DNA of 64,000 nt, from assembly GCA_021229015.1 (NCBI GenBank), contig CM037783.1, forward strand, positions 4,060,725 to 4,124,724, in the 5' to 3' direction. Position numbers and translations under genes: made by a program. Within the stretch, counting starts at the first letter, position 1. The number at the start of each line of letters is the position of its first letter. This document shows positions 34,413-46,626 of this stretch, in pieces. This DNA is from Solen grandis. Lineage: Eukaryota; Mollusca; Bivalvia; Adapedonta; Solenidae. The notes under the pieces were generated by a model, which ran no database searches, was not told the DNA's origin, and saw only the letters and a program-made list of their open reading frames with translations.

Positions 34413-35774
34413 CCACTCAACCATTAACATCACACTGCCAAATTGTCTCAAATGAATATGCTTTTTGATTTAACCAATTAAAAGCTGTACAAATTTAGCT
34501 CTGACAAACACGTGTGAACCATACTTTTAATAGTTACTTTTGTTCAACAAACTTCTACAAAAATTTGCGGCTTAATAGGCGTCATGTTTATTAAAAAGAT
34601 CATCTGAAAACAACTGTATACTCCTCCAAGCTAAGACACAGCTAAGTTTCAAGATACATAAAAGAGTCTCTTCAAGAATATCACCCTCAGAATGGTTTTT
34701 GATCTCTTATGACCTAAAAATATTCCATATGGTTTTACTTCAATTTCAAAGAATTCCAATGATTCAGATAAAATATTCACAGTAAGCAAAACAACAACAA
34801 CTACAACAACACAGAGATCTTACTCCTCAGTGACAATTCCATATCATAGTCTCTCTCAAAACATTCCATTTTCACTTTCACCACAGAACATTATAATATA
34901 TGGCAGTTTAAGTGTATATATTGAAAACACATGTTCAATAGTCATAAACATGAATGAAGGAGCAATGCTGGCAAATACATTTCCGTCTGAATACCGCAGT
35001 CTATACAGCAAAAACCAGTCTTTAAACTGACTGTGCTAAAACCAGTCTGCGTTTTACATACCATGTAAAACAACGGAAACACTCGATCAGACTGAAAAAA
35101 ATGCCTTGCCTGAATGTTTTTTTACTGTGTATAACCTTCTTAAAAGAAAATGTAGAGAGACAAACCTTATAAAACCCAATCTGACTGAAAATCACATGCA
35201 AAGGTTGTTTCCGGATATGCTGCACTTATGCTGTAAAACTCTTCAAGTGGCCCTGCTCTTAAAACTGCATTCACCATGATAATAATACTGCTTTGTGATC
35301 ACCAGATTAACTTTGATTTATAAACATATTCATACTGAATGGATGTCAGGGAAACATGCGTGTTTTCACAGCTTATATTCTTATGTTTAAACAAATCCCA
35401 TCTCAAAAGTTCCTGAGTGATATCTTAAACACTCAATACTGCTGAAACTGAAGTTGACAAACATGGTCTACAAACATTATTTTAAGTCAACGACAGCATG
35501 CCAGTTTACCCCCTGTAGATGTTTTTTTTATTACCCCCAAAACTGGCCATTTACCACCCATATTGTAAGGACTCTCTATATGAAGGAGTAAAAAGTTAAA
35601 GAAAAAACAGCAATAATTATTGTACACCAAGTTACAAAACTCAGTGGGCACCCTGAAAGAGTCAACCATTATGATAACTGGACTATATCTATGTGAACCA
35701 TATCAAATTAATATGTATATGGGTTTTCTAATTTCATGAATTTCTAATTTTAAGTCCTGTTTTTCTGGGCACTT

Positions 35775-36026
35775 CTTAAAACATTAGCACATGAATATTC
35801 ATGCTCAAATTTATGACTTGATGAATATTAATATACCCAATTTCAAATGGTATATAAATTTAAAAAAAAAATTTTCTTGCCATGCTGACTGCGTAGCATC
35901 TGAGCTACAATACTATATGAGCAAACAAAGGAGACCCTGATCAGACTGGAAGGCGCTGTCTGATTTGGGTCTGCTATGTTGCAAATGCAAATAGATGCCT
36001 CAGAATGAGTCTACATGAGGGAAAGG
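35775..36026. mobile_element. TTAA MITE family B, inverted copy
   Basis: ACATGAATATTCATG at the left; CAAACAAAGGAGACCCTGAT and GCGCTGTCTGATTTGGGTCT in the centre; CATGAGGGAAAGGGTTAA at the right end (TTAA 36027-36030). Confidence 0.7.
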
Positions 36027-36871
36027 GTTAAAAGGGAGTCTGTACCTGGTAAAGGGTTAAGTAAAAATAAATTTCACCATCAATAAGTAACTGGTACTGC
36101 ACGCAACAAATGAGTCCCATACCGGTGAGGTGCATAATTTTTTCCATTGCCATAGCAACCAGAATTTTGATCCGAGAAAAAAAAAACAAAGTGACGTGCA
36201 CCATCTATTCATATACCATTTTTCCAAATATTATCTTACACGTTTATTAAGTTATCACAGGGTCCAGATTTCCGGACGGACGGAAGGCAAACCTATAGAC
36301 CAGTTAAGGGCCAAAATATTAACACCATCCCAGAGTAGATAGATTTTTTTTTAATATAAATGTCTGGAAGCTGATATTCATCCAGCCAGAATTTCAAACT
36401 TCTTCAAAACTCTTCAATTTCTAATCTATCTCTCTGAAACAATAACAAAACCATATGATAATTCCTGAATAAACAGATATAACGAAGCCAATTTCATGCA
36501 TGCTTTACACTTGTGTGCATTAGTGAAAATTCCCAGGTATGTGAAGATGTTAAATCATCAAATACCTGACATTAAAACCTGCCATGAGAGCATACATAAG
36601 CTAGCTTTCTGAAACTGTCTGCATCAAGGAAGCTTTTAATATTGGGATGTTTTGAACGCCAATCAACTGGTGGTCCTTCAGGTGCAAAGAAATGAACACT
36701 ATAACCTGTGTTTAGAGGGTATCTTAAACTAAAAGCCAGTCCTTTTACACAGAGGTTGCCTTCTCAGTATCTAGATTTGTATCATGATACATATAGGTAA
36801 AATGGAATATAGCTTCTACTTTGCGTCAATTCAGTGTCCTATAAATTCCTCTTATTAACATTATAAATGTA

Positions 36872-37250
36872 TTATGGCCTCACAGTGGTATCATACCATG
36901 GACAAGTGTCATAATACCATATCATGTCATATTATCCTGACACAAGCCAACCAGTCCTGGTACTACCCTTGTATGCTGAACACCATTTGTTTGTTTGCTT
37001 GGGTATATTATAATGTCCCACTGACAATCTTTTATCAACATATTGCATGGTGCCGGTCATATCATGTCACAGATTTGTCACAGATAAATGGCATGATACC
37101 ACATCCAGTCACATTATCCTGACACCACACCAATCAGTCCTGAAACTACCTGTATATGATGAGCCCCAAGCACAAGGGAAATATACAAGTACCCTTTTTA
37201 TGACTCTAAAAAAGTTTCAACTGGGGATTGTTAACCGTCGGTCTCCCAAT
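36872..37250 (-). mobile_element. Two inverted SINE type A fragments
   Basis: 36872-36985 and 36987-37250 each carry the inverted body (ATCCAGTCACATTATCCTGA and CAACCAGTCCTGGTACTACC types), the second starting at the SINE 3' end. Decayed heads. Open frames here are artefacts. Confidence 0.65.
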
Positions 37251-37623
37251 TATGGGATGGACCCTCTAACAATGCAGCCACCAGGACTAGTTAACACCTC
37301 ATGGATAGATATTATCTATATAGAAGTATCATATACTGTAGCATGAAGGCTTGCATCAAAGAAATTGGAATATAATACTTCAATGAATACAGATCTATAT
37401 CTTTTCCTTACTGTAAATTGTTATGCAAGTTGCGCAGTTTGTAATTCAAAGTAAACAACCTGTCAGAAACAAGCACACCTGGGGGTCTACGCCAGCTCTC
37501 ATTATGGACTTGAAGGTGTCACACAGATAACTTAAATAGACAATGGTATTGAGGAAAATAATCAAGAACATGTCAATGAAGGCTTATTTTCATTGTTCAG
37601 CTGTGTGTTTTCTTTGAATTTAA

Positions 37624-37858
37624 CCCTTTCCCTCATAGAGGAAACCATGAAAAGACCTATGCGAACAACATAAAACCAGATCAGCCTGCGAGTAACTCGC
37701 AGGCTGATCAGGTTTTATGCTGTTCACTGCTCCTCAGTGGTCTGGAAATGAGGATTTTGTAATTAAATTTGGTAAGGTTTAACTGTGGTTTTCTGCAGAT
37801 CAGGCTTTATGTGGTACCTACTGAGTGCGTCAAAATGAGTCTGTATGAGGGAAAAGGG
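37624..37858. mobile_element. TTAA MITE family A, intact copy (235 bp)
   Basis: TTAA at 37620-37623 and 37859-37862. Ends are CCCTTTCCCTCATAGAGG and TGAGGGAAAAGGG (inverted). The central 20-bp-arm palindrome is CAGCCTGCGAGTAACTCGCA/GGCTG. TTAA duplication and CCC-type ends are the piggyBac signature; there is no coding capacity. Confidence 0.9.
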
Positions 37859-38464
37859 TTAAGAGGAAAACAGTTATTCCCTAATATTCAGCAACTTACT
37901 GAAATGAACAAACCTTGTTTACTGACCAACCCAATGAATTTAATCAAATGACCAATCATACAGAAGGCAGGAACTGATTCATATATTTCTTAATTAGATC
38001 TGGAAGGGTCTTATTGAATACACATAAACAAATCACAGGTTCAATACACAGGCCACTCCAGTAATTGCCAATTAAAATCAACATAGACTGTGTCTCACAT
38101 ACATTGTATACAACACTTAACCTTTATCTATTGGTACATTTTTTTTTTTCTTTGACAGCTGCAATGGGCATTTTGTGTTTCATAGAAGAAAAAAATCAAT
38201 TACAGGCTTTGTATAAAACAAAAATTAATATTTCCATTCGAAATCATGATCCATATAGACATTCATGGCTATGAACTACATCAATTGATCTTATTGGTTT
38301 TCAAAAATGTAGTTTTGTTTTTCAAACAACATATGTATTTCAAGTCAACCACTGGTACCAGTTTCTTGATAGTTAAGCATGTTTAAGCTAGCAAAAACTC
38401 CTATAATATATTGTTCAAAGCACTTTGCCTTAGATAACAAACTTACCTAAGTCTTTACACATAT

Positions 38465-38665
38465 AGACTCATTTTGATGCATTCCCAGTTCAGACAGTTC
38501 CTTCAAGGAGCTGCCTGAACAGGGTCTCCTCTGTTTGTAGCCAAGATTTTACACAGACTGCATGGCAAAGAAAATTACATTTTTTAATATACAATTTAAA
38601 GTTCTGTTCTTCATCAATATTCATCAAATCATAAATTTGTATATGAATATTCATGAGGTAAATGA
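38465..38665. mobile_element. TTAA MITE family B, unbroken reference copy
   Basis: ATATAGACTCATTTTGATGC, CAGACAGTTCCTTCAAGGAG, AACAGGGTCTCCTCTGTTTG, then AAAGTTCTGTTCTTCATCAA and TATGAATATTCATGAGGTAA. It shows the uninterrupted junction at which the family 2 element entered the copy near 32.5 kb. Confidence 0.7.
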
Positions 38666-39031
38666 TCAATATCTAAGTCTAGCACAAAACCATACATTTC
38701 AAATACTGTACAGCAATATACAGTGCAGCTCCATTATAATACTGTATTTTGGGTCCACTTCTGGACTATATCATATCACTACAGGGATAGGTGATTATCA
38801 CACAAAAGTCTCAAGACTTTGTCATTGTCAAACAGATAGACAAAGTCCTTAATTATCTCATCATTTTTATATTTTAATTTTATTTTTTTTATTTTGGTGA
38901 CATTGCTATATAAAGTTAAATAATCTACGTATACTCAAAATTAACCATTTACAACAAAATCCAACAAATACACAAGCATGAATTACGGGGTAAACCAAGC
39001 CAGACCAAATCAGACCATACGAGTATATGAA

Positions 39032-39157
39032 CTGGTCTAGACATACCGACACTTCCGGCAGATCCCTGGAGTGCAGCCCCCCACTTGAGTAGACTTCCTG
39101 TAGTCTCCCGTCGCGTCCCTGCTCCAACAATCTATCCCAGAATTCTCCTTCATGACT
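39032..39157 (-). CDS. Candidate orphan exon or promoter-proximal segment
   Basis: A GC-richer, CpG-containing island of about 130 bp in AT-rich DNA. On the minus strand, GTGACAG/TC at 39158 could be an acceptor and TGTCG/gtatgt near 39040 a good donor. Between them about 40 codons are open (MKENSGIDCWSRDATGDYRK then a Cys-containing segment ending GICRKC). An ETS-type site, GCCGGAAGTG, lies at its 3' side. Either a first exon with its promoter or an isolated coding exon is possible. No partner exon was found. Confidence 0.25.
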
Positions 39158-39159
39158 GT

Positions 39160-40720
39160 CACCACTTCAGCCAATTAAGCTACTATAACGGTAATGATAA
39201 TGCACTTTTGAAGGACACACTTGATTCAGTTATGGTCGCAAGCCTGTGTGTGCATATCTTACAAGTTGCGTTTGTTTCTCAGTCACTGCTGTAAATGTCT
39301 TTGTTACATCATAAGGAAATATTTTACTCACTTTACTTTTGCACTTTTATTAACTTTCCATCCAAATATTAATTTATCACCTCCACATGTTCATTATGAG
39401 AATAAAACATATTTTATATCCCAATACACACAGGAGACTACCATCTGTGTAAATGTCTAATTTTCTTACATCATGACATTGTATATAACACCATCAATAG
39501 CAGCAATAGCACAGCTAGCCTGAGTGTTTATCATAGAGAGGGTATTGCCTTAATCATCTCAATTAGCAGCTCCGCGCTGCAGGGTATGTCATCAACTTTT
39601 AAATAACGGTATATGTCTCCATATCTGCGTATTTTAATTAACTGTTTGTCATGGTAAATTTTTATTATCGTAAATCCTTACACTTCTTCCCTCACAACTG
39701 TCTATCACATAGGCTGATATCCAAATTCTTACTCCAACAATGGAGTCACTAATCACCAGAAATCACATTATAAAAACACTTCATGACTCTTGTTATACTC
39801 ACTCAAGTTTGAGCCACACACAAAACTGACTCAATATCAGTCATATAAACTAAGTAAACAAAAAACACTCTAGTGTTCACGCCAACAATAGACCTTCAAA
39901 AATCCCACAACTCCGTTGAATCAAGTGTGATAATTACGTTACCTCAAACACTGTTCAGGTATTTTCTAAATAAATGCCAATACTTCTGCACCAGTAATCT
40001 TTCTAAACTTTCACTCCCCCTCAATAGCAAATTCCAGCTAAGTTCCTTACACGTTTTTGCTACAAATAGTCCAATACACAAGATGAAACTGGTCAAAGAA
40101 AATCTCTTCAAACAGTCATTTTCGCACACAAACAAAATAAAACCAAGGTTTTGTCTCTCTGTTTATATCTGAATGACTCATTTCTTACTTTTCAAGTTAA
40201 TCTGTCTTCCATACTGATAATCCTTGCCTATACCCTCCCCCCTCCCACCAAAATAATCTGTTTAATCCAGGATCAAACCAAATCCTGTGTACATATTAGC
40301 CCTGTATTAATCCATTACTAAATAGATTCTTAACTAAATCTATGCTCACTACCTGCTTTATATAGGAGTTAGAACAACTAATAATAAACAAATGCGTAAC
40401 ACCCTATTTTTGACTTTTTTGGCAACTTTTATTTGGAACGAAGGCAAATGCTGAATTCCAGTGAACCATTCTCTGATTGCAATAATACAGATCTGACCTA
40501 ATGATCTGATATTTACATAGGTGTATAATGATCTATTTAACAATGATCTGATTCAAACATATTTGCTGTTTATGTATTAAAGTATTCATGTGTGATAAAA
40601 CTTTTAAAAAATATCACAGAAGTTTATTTCTTTGAATTGTATTCAAACAGGAGGGATAGAGAGCAAGGAGTGAAAAAAGAATTTGCAAGGTAATGAATAT
40701 AAATTTATATAGGCTTAAAC
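39160..40720. other. AT-rich sequence, no gene seen
   Basis: Several frames of 60-99 codons on both strands lack recognisable domains and overlap one another. No repeat boundary could be defined. Confidence 0.5.
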
Positions 40721-40732
40721 CTGTTATACTAA

Positions 40733-42720
40733 ATATAACCTTTAAAATGCTGTGGGCACTAATGTGACAGCCTTTAATTTGCGACCAGTGCAGACCAAGA
40801 TCAACCTGCACATCTGTGCAATCATGATCAACTAATGGTAAAGTACTGCTCCAAAATGAAACAAGAGGGCCAAGATGGCCCTAAAGACGCTCACCTGAGG
40901 ACATTTGTGCTGACCAAGTTTGAGGAAGATTGAATCAAAATTGTGGCCTCCAGTGTGTAAACAAGGTTTTTCTAAGATTTGACCTACTGACCTACATTTG
41001 GATCCAACCTGACCCATTTTAGAACTGGTTCAAGATATCACCAAGACAAACATTCTGACCAAGTTCGAGGAAGATTGAATCAAAATTGTAGCCTCTAATG
41101 TGTAAACAAGATTTTTCTAAGATTTGACCTACTGACCTACTTTTCAATCGCTTTTTAGGTCTATTAGATTAATGATCTTCGATAATTCGTTGAAATTTCT
41201 GAAGAGAATCGTATACCTACCAAACTGAAACAGGAAATGGAGGGCTGAATAGTTTCCTAATTTTTCATTGGTTAATAATATTATAACCTAAAACGACCGA
41301 ATGTGATTTTATTACCAACAATACGATTACCTGTACTTTCATATCTTTCTTAAAGAAAACTTTTATTTAATATACAATTGACACAATATATTCTCTTAGT
41401 CTTTTTATCATTTTATTTAATCGTAGATACTGATTTTAATATAAAATTTAAATAAAAAGTGATTCAATCAAGGGCCAAATTTTAACCATTATCTTGTCAT
41501 AATCTCTCAAACTAGTAATATTGCAAAATATTTTTTTTATGATTGGTCTATATGAATTATGTGGGTACGGACCACTAGACAATATTTCACATCAAATCTA
41601 TAGATTAAGCTCTAGGTCTTTTCCTATGTAACTCTATGTGAAACAAGTGACCACTGGTGCGGGGTCATTTATCACTGTTGATTAAAACCATTAATGATGC
41701 TACATACCAAAAATCTAAGCTCTAGGCCTTCTGGATTTATGGAAGAAGATTTTTAATGATTTTCCTATTTAAATCTATGTAAAACAAGTGACCCCTGGTG
41801 CGGGGGCATTTATCACCATAGGGCTATGATTTGAACAATCTTGGTAATGAACCATTAGATGATGCTACATACCAAATATCTAAGCTCTGGGCCTTATGGA
41901 TTTACAGAAGAAGATTTTTTAAGATTTTCCTATATAACTCTATGTAAAACAAGTGACCCCTGGTGCAGGGGCATTTATCACCATAGGGCTATGATTTGAA
42001 CAATCTTGGTAATGAACCATTAGATGATGCTACATACCAAATATCTAAGCTCTGGGCCTTATGGATTCACAGAAGAAGATTTTTTAAGATTTTCCTATAT
42101 AACTCTATGTAAAACAAGTGACCCCTGTTGCGGGGGCATTTATCACCATAGGGCTATGATTTGAACAATCTTGGTAATGAACCATTAGATGATGCTACAT
42201 ACCAAATATCTAAGCTCTAGGCCATATGGATTTATAGAAGAAGATTTTTAAAGATTTTCCTATATAACTCTATGTAAAACAAGTGACCCCTGTTGCGGGG
42301 GCATTTATCACCATAGGGCTTTGATTTGTACAATCTTGGTAATGGCCCACAAGATGATGCTACATACCAAATATCTAAGCTCTAGGCCTTGCAGTTTTGC
42401 AGGAGAAGATTTTCAAAGTTTGAGTTTTTAAAATCTATTTTTAGCTCCTGTGACCTACTTTTTTAACCAATCTGAATAATTTGTACAACTTTGATAGAGG
42501 GCATCATAAGGATGATTCCTGTGAAGTTTGGTCAAAATCCCTTCAGCGGTTCAGGAGGAGATGTTGTTTAAAGCAAATTGTTGACGACGGACGGACGCAC
42601 GCACGGACGATGGACAAAAGGTGATCACAATAGCTCACCTTGAGCACTTCGTGCTCAGGTGAGCTAAAAAGGACAAATCCAATTAAGAATTTAGTAGAGT
42701 ACCAGTAAGTATTCATGACT
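40733..42720. mobile_element. TTAA MITE family C split by a hairpin-ended element
   Basis: Left part near 40733-40860: AATGCTGTGGGCACTAATGT, GACCAGTGCAGACCAAGATC, ACTAATGGTAAAGTACTGCT and CAAAATGAA. Right part from 42669: AAGGACAAATCCAATTAAGA. Joined, these equal the uninterrupted junctions near 24633 and 31640. Confidence 0.75.
40861..42668. mobile_element. Hairpin-ended element family 1, copy A (Helentron-like)
   Basis: The 5' end is ACAAGAGGGCCAAGATGGCC (hairpin) then GCTCACCTGAG. A central array of about five 165-bp units follows (ACAAGTGACCCCTGGTGCGG, CAAATATCTAAGCTCTAGGC, GAAGAAGATTTTTAAAGATT). Then TTGACGACGGACGGACGCAC, and a 3' hairpin AGCTCACCTTGAGCAC-TTC-GTGCTCAGGTGAGCT ending in AAAA. 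The 5' GCTCACCTGAG and 3' CTCAGGTGAGC are exact inverses. Boundaries are supported by empty sites in other family C MITEs. Confidence 0.82.
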
Positions 42721-42845
42721 TACCAGCAAATGATTTCAATCAAACTTAATTATAAGTACAGAAGAAAAAAGATACAAACAACACTTCAGCCAGAGATATA
42801 CTTCAGCTATCATACTTTCATCTCAGATACCATCGCCTTTAAAAA

Positions 42846-44589
42846 ACAAGAGGGCCATGATGGCCCTGGATCGCTCACCTGAGTACCATTGCTACAACTG
42901 ATTACAAGGTTTTTAAACAGACAAGAATTCTGATATAACTCAATCTTAAACATTTTAGCCCTGACAATACTACACACCAAATATATAAGCACTGGGCCTT
43001 ATGGTTTCAGAGGAGAAGACTTAGTGCGGGGTCATTTATCTCCAAAGGGCCACCATTTTGAAAATCTTGATAATGAACCATTAGATGATGCTACATACCA
43101 AATATCTAAGCTCTAGGCCTAATGGATTCATAGAAGAAGATTTTTAAAGATTTTCCTATATAACTCTATGTTAAACAAGTGACCCCTGGTGCGGGGGCAT
43201 TTATCACCATAGGGTCATGATTTGTACAATCTTGGTAATAAACCATAAGATGATGCTTCATACCAAATATCTAAGCTCTAGGCCTTATGGATTCATAGAA
43301 GAAGATTTTTAAAGATTTTCCTATATAACTCTATGTAAAACAAGTGACCCCTGGTGCGGGGTCATTTATCACCATAGGGTCATGATTTGTACAATCTTGG
43401 TAATGAACCATAAGATGATGCTACATACCAAATATCTAAGCTCTAGGCCTAATGGATTCATAGAAGAAGATTTTTAAAGATTTTCCTATATAACTCTATG
43501 TAAAACAAGTGACCCCTGGTGCGGGGTCATTTATCATCGTAGGGCTATGATTTGTACAATCTTGGTAATGAACCATAAGATGATGCTACATATCAAATAT
43601 CTAAGCTCTAGGCCTAATGGATTCATAGAAGAAGATTTTTAAAGTTTTTTCTATATAACTCTATGTAAAACAAGTGACCCATGGTGCGGGGTCATTTATC
43701 ACCATAGGGTCATGATTTGTACAATCTTGGTAATGAACCATAAGATGATGCTTCATACCAAATATCTAATCTCTAGGCCTTATGGATTCATAGAAGAAGA
43801 TTTTTAAAGTTTTTTCTATATAACTCTATGTAAAACAAGTGACCCATGGTGCGGGGTCATTTATCACCATAGGGTCATGATTTGTACAATCTTGGTAATG
43901 AACCATAAGATGATGCTTCATACCAAATATCTAACTCTAGGCCTTATGGATTCATAGAAGAAGATTTTTAAAGCTTTTCCTATATAACTCTATGTAAAAC
44001 AAGTGACCCCTATTGCGGGGGCATTTATCACCGTAGGGCTATGATTTGAACAATCTTGGTAATGAACCATTAGATGATGCTACATACCAAATATCTAAGC
44101 TCTAGGCCTAATGGATTCAAAGAAGAAGATTTTTAAAGATTTTCCTATATAACTCTATGTAAAACAAGTGACCCTGGTGCGCGGGTCATTTATCACCGTA
44201 GGGCTATGATTTGTACAATCTTGGTAATGGCCCATAAGATGATGCTACATACCAAATATCTAAGCTCTAGGCCTTGCAGTTTTGCAGAAGAAGATTTTCA
44301 AAGTTTGCATTTTTAAAATCTATTTTTAGCTCCTGTGACCTACTTTTTTAACCAATCTGAATAATTTGTACAACTTTGATAGAGGGCATCATAAGGATGA
44401 TTCCTGTGAAGTTTGGTCAAAATCCCTTCAGCGGTTCATGAGGAGATGTTGTTTAAAGCAAATTGTTGACGACGGACGGACGCACGCACGCACGCACGCA
44501 CGCACGCACGGACGACGGACGACGGACGACGGACAAAAGGCGATCACAATAGCTCACCATGAGCACGTTGTGCTCAGGTGAGCTAAAAA
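42846..44589. mobile_element. Hairpin-ended element family 1, copy B
   Basis: Same ends as copy A. The diagnostic word ACAAGTGACC recurs near 43174, 43339, 43504, 43669, 43834, 43998 and 44162, a regular 164-165-bp period. The 3' microsatellite is expanded (GCAC repeats, then GACGGAC repeats) before the terminal hairpin with GAGCACGTTGTGCTC. Frames across the microsatellite are artefacts. Confidence 0.85.
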
Positions 44590-44973
44590 CAATCGACTGG
44601 CCGCTACAACATTTCACCAAAACAGAGACCTTCCACAAAATCAATCCTTCAGGATATATCCTACGGAAGTGCAACACATCCTGCTTTGTTTCTTTCATCA
44701 CAAAGTTCAAGGTCAAAGGCATCAATCATACCAGACAATATGTATAACACATTGGTCTATCCAGTCTTTTCAGACCAAAAAATCAATCCTTCCGTCTAAG
44801 GCCGGTCAGTCTGACCTCTCAAAGCTACTGTTGCTGCCAGTTTTTTTTTAACACACAGCCTGTAACTGTCAGATATATCCTACAACCAATATTTCATGTA
44901 TTTGGATGAACATCATACTGCAGTGCAGTGCAATCATAATTTAACACCTTCCTTGACGACATAATATAATTAA

Positions 44974-45167
44974 CCCTTTATTTTGGCATACACTGAGCAG
45001 GCCAAGAATAGAGATCTCCTGCAAGGATTTTTCTGATCAGGGTCTCCTCTGTTTGCTCGTAAATTTGTATTCAAGATCAGTTTCTACACAGTTATACCAT
45101 TTAAAGTTCAGCAAATAAATATTCATGAAGACATAAATTTGTGTATGAATATTCATGAGTTAAAGAG
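44974..45167. mobile_element. TTAA MITE family B, intact TTAA on both sides
   Basis: TTAA at 44970-44973 and 45168-45171. Interior GATCAGGGTCTCCTCTGTTT, CTACACAGTTATACCATTTA and GTATGAATATTCATGAGTTA. This copy best shows the 4-bp duplication for family B. Confidence 0.8.
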
Positions 45168-45171
45168 TTAA

Positions 45172-45826
45172 TTGGGTTCAAATCATGACTCTTTATGTTA
45201 ATTGTCATATTATTATAATCCACATCAAATAAAAGATGCTTCATCAAAGTTAGGTCACCAAATATCATAAAACAAAGACTTATTAAACAAAGACTGGCAA
45301 CAAGTCTAAATCTTACAAAACAAATTGTCCCATTCTCGCAAAGTCACTTTTTCAAATTTCTCCTTTCCTACTGAAGATATATGGAGGCAAATTGCATCTT
45401 ATAATAGAACATTACATAAACATCAAAATTATACATTATGTATTAAAATAAGTCAAGAAATATATTAAGTAGAAAAGTACTTGTATGATGATATCTATGT
45501 AAAATGTGTTGTTTTTCTGCTACAATGGTTGAATTGAAATAATAATTTTAAAGAATCTTTGAAATCAATCAAACTAAAAATAATTCCTTGCAGAAGTAGA
45601 GAAATTATTATTTTATAATATGGTTACATTTTCCTCTGTGCTTTTTCCATACCATTTTTTTTAAGGTTTGCTATATTCAATGATCTGCTGTGCACTTAAA
45701 CATTATCAACTGGCTTTTATAGGAGTTTCCTTTCTCTGTTTAATAGGTCTCTGAGTAAAATTTTATCAGTCTGCAGGTTGTATATGGAGTGCAAGATAGT
45801 TAAGATACTGCCTGCTTATAATCGTT
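45172..45826. other. AT-rich sequence, no gene seen
   Basis: No exon or definable repeat. Confidence 0.5.
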
Positions 45827-45830
45827 TTAA

Positions 45831-46034
45831 CCTTTAACCTGCTAAATTTCTCAAATGGACTTAGCTGGCATCTCTTTTGGAACTGTCCATTATCAATTTT
45901 AGGGATAACAAGATGAAAACTTGTAGTTGGTAAGCCAACAGTAAAGAGCTAGGCCAGCCTGCATGGATGTGCAGGCTGGCCTGGCTCTTTACTGGTGGCA
46001 AAGGTTAGCACTTACGGTTCCAGCAGGGTAAGGG
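45831..46034. mobile_element. TTAA MITE family C, intact copy
   Basis: TTAA at 45827-45830 and 46035-46038. Ends are CCTTTAACCTGCTAAAT and TTCCAGCAGGGTAAGGG (inverted). The strong central palindrome is AGGCCAGCCTGCATG/GATGTGCAGGCTGGCCT flanked by AAAGAGCT / AGCTCTTTA-type arms. Confidence 0.85.
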
Positions 46035-46081
46035 TTAAGACTGTATTATAACTGTGCTGATTAGTCATCGTAAATCATACT

Positions 46082-46460
46082 AAAGTCAAGGGAACAAGAG
46101 GAAATGACCGCTTAACAGAGGTGGCTGCTGATTTAGTAATATTAACACTGACTGCTAAATGCAGGTTGACTGCTTAACCCTTTCCCTCATAGAGGACACC
46201 ATGAAAAGACCTATGCAAACAGCATAAAACCAGATCAGCCTGCGAGTAACTCACAGGCTGATCAGGTTTTATGCTATTCGCTGCCCCTCAGTGGTCTGGA
46301 AATTAGTATTTTGTAATTAAATTTGGTAAGGTTTAACTGTGGTTTTCTGCAGATCAGGCTTTATGTGATACCTATTGAGGGCGTCAAAATGAGTCTATAT
46401 GAGGGAAAAGGGTTAAGACAGGTGGTTGCTAATACAGGTTAAACTGTATGACTATAAGGA
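46082..46460. mobile_element. TA MITE (17.5-kb family) split by a TTAA MITE
   Basis: Left part: AAGTCAAGGGAACAAGAGGA...GACTGCTAAATGCAGGTTGA. Right part: GACAGGTGGTTGCTAATACA...GGTTAAACTGTATGAC. The family A element sits between TTAA copies that fall where the 17.6-kb relative has a single TTAA. Confidence 0.75.
46178..46412. mobile_element. TTAA MITE family A, nested copy
   Basis: TTAA at 46174-46177 and 46413-46416. Same 235-bp structure as 37624-37858 with a few substitutions (one palindrome arm reads ACTCACAGG). Confidence 0.88.
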
Positions 46461-46626
46461 GATTAATGCTTCACCATACTGCTTTGACACAGACAAAGGG
46501 CTATTATTTTCACAAAGTTCTTGACACAGTTATCCGCACTTGTCTGTTGATTGGTCTATGATATGATAAATCATTATTCCAAGACTGTGAAGGCATTATC
46601 AGCAAAAGTAACTATAACTGACACTT

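Noticed and set aside
44366..44725. Overlapping frames rich in Ala/His/Thr or Cys/Val/Arg
   Set aside because: Translations of the GCAC and GACGGAC microsatellites at the end of a hairpin-ended element.
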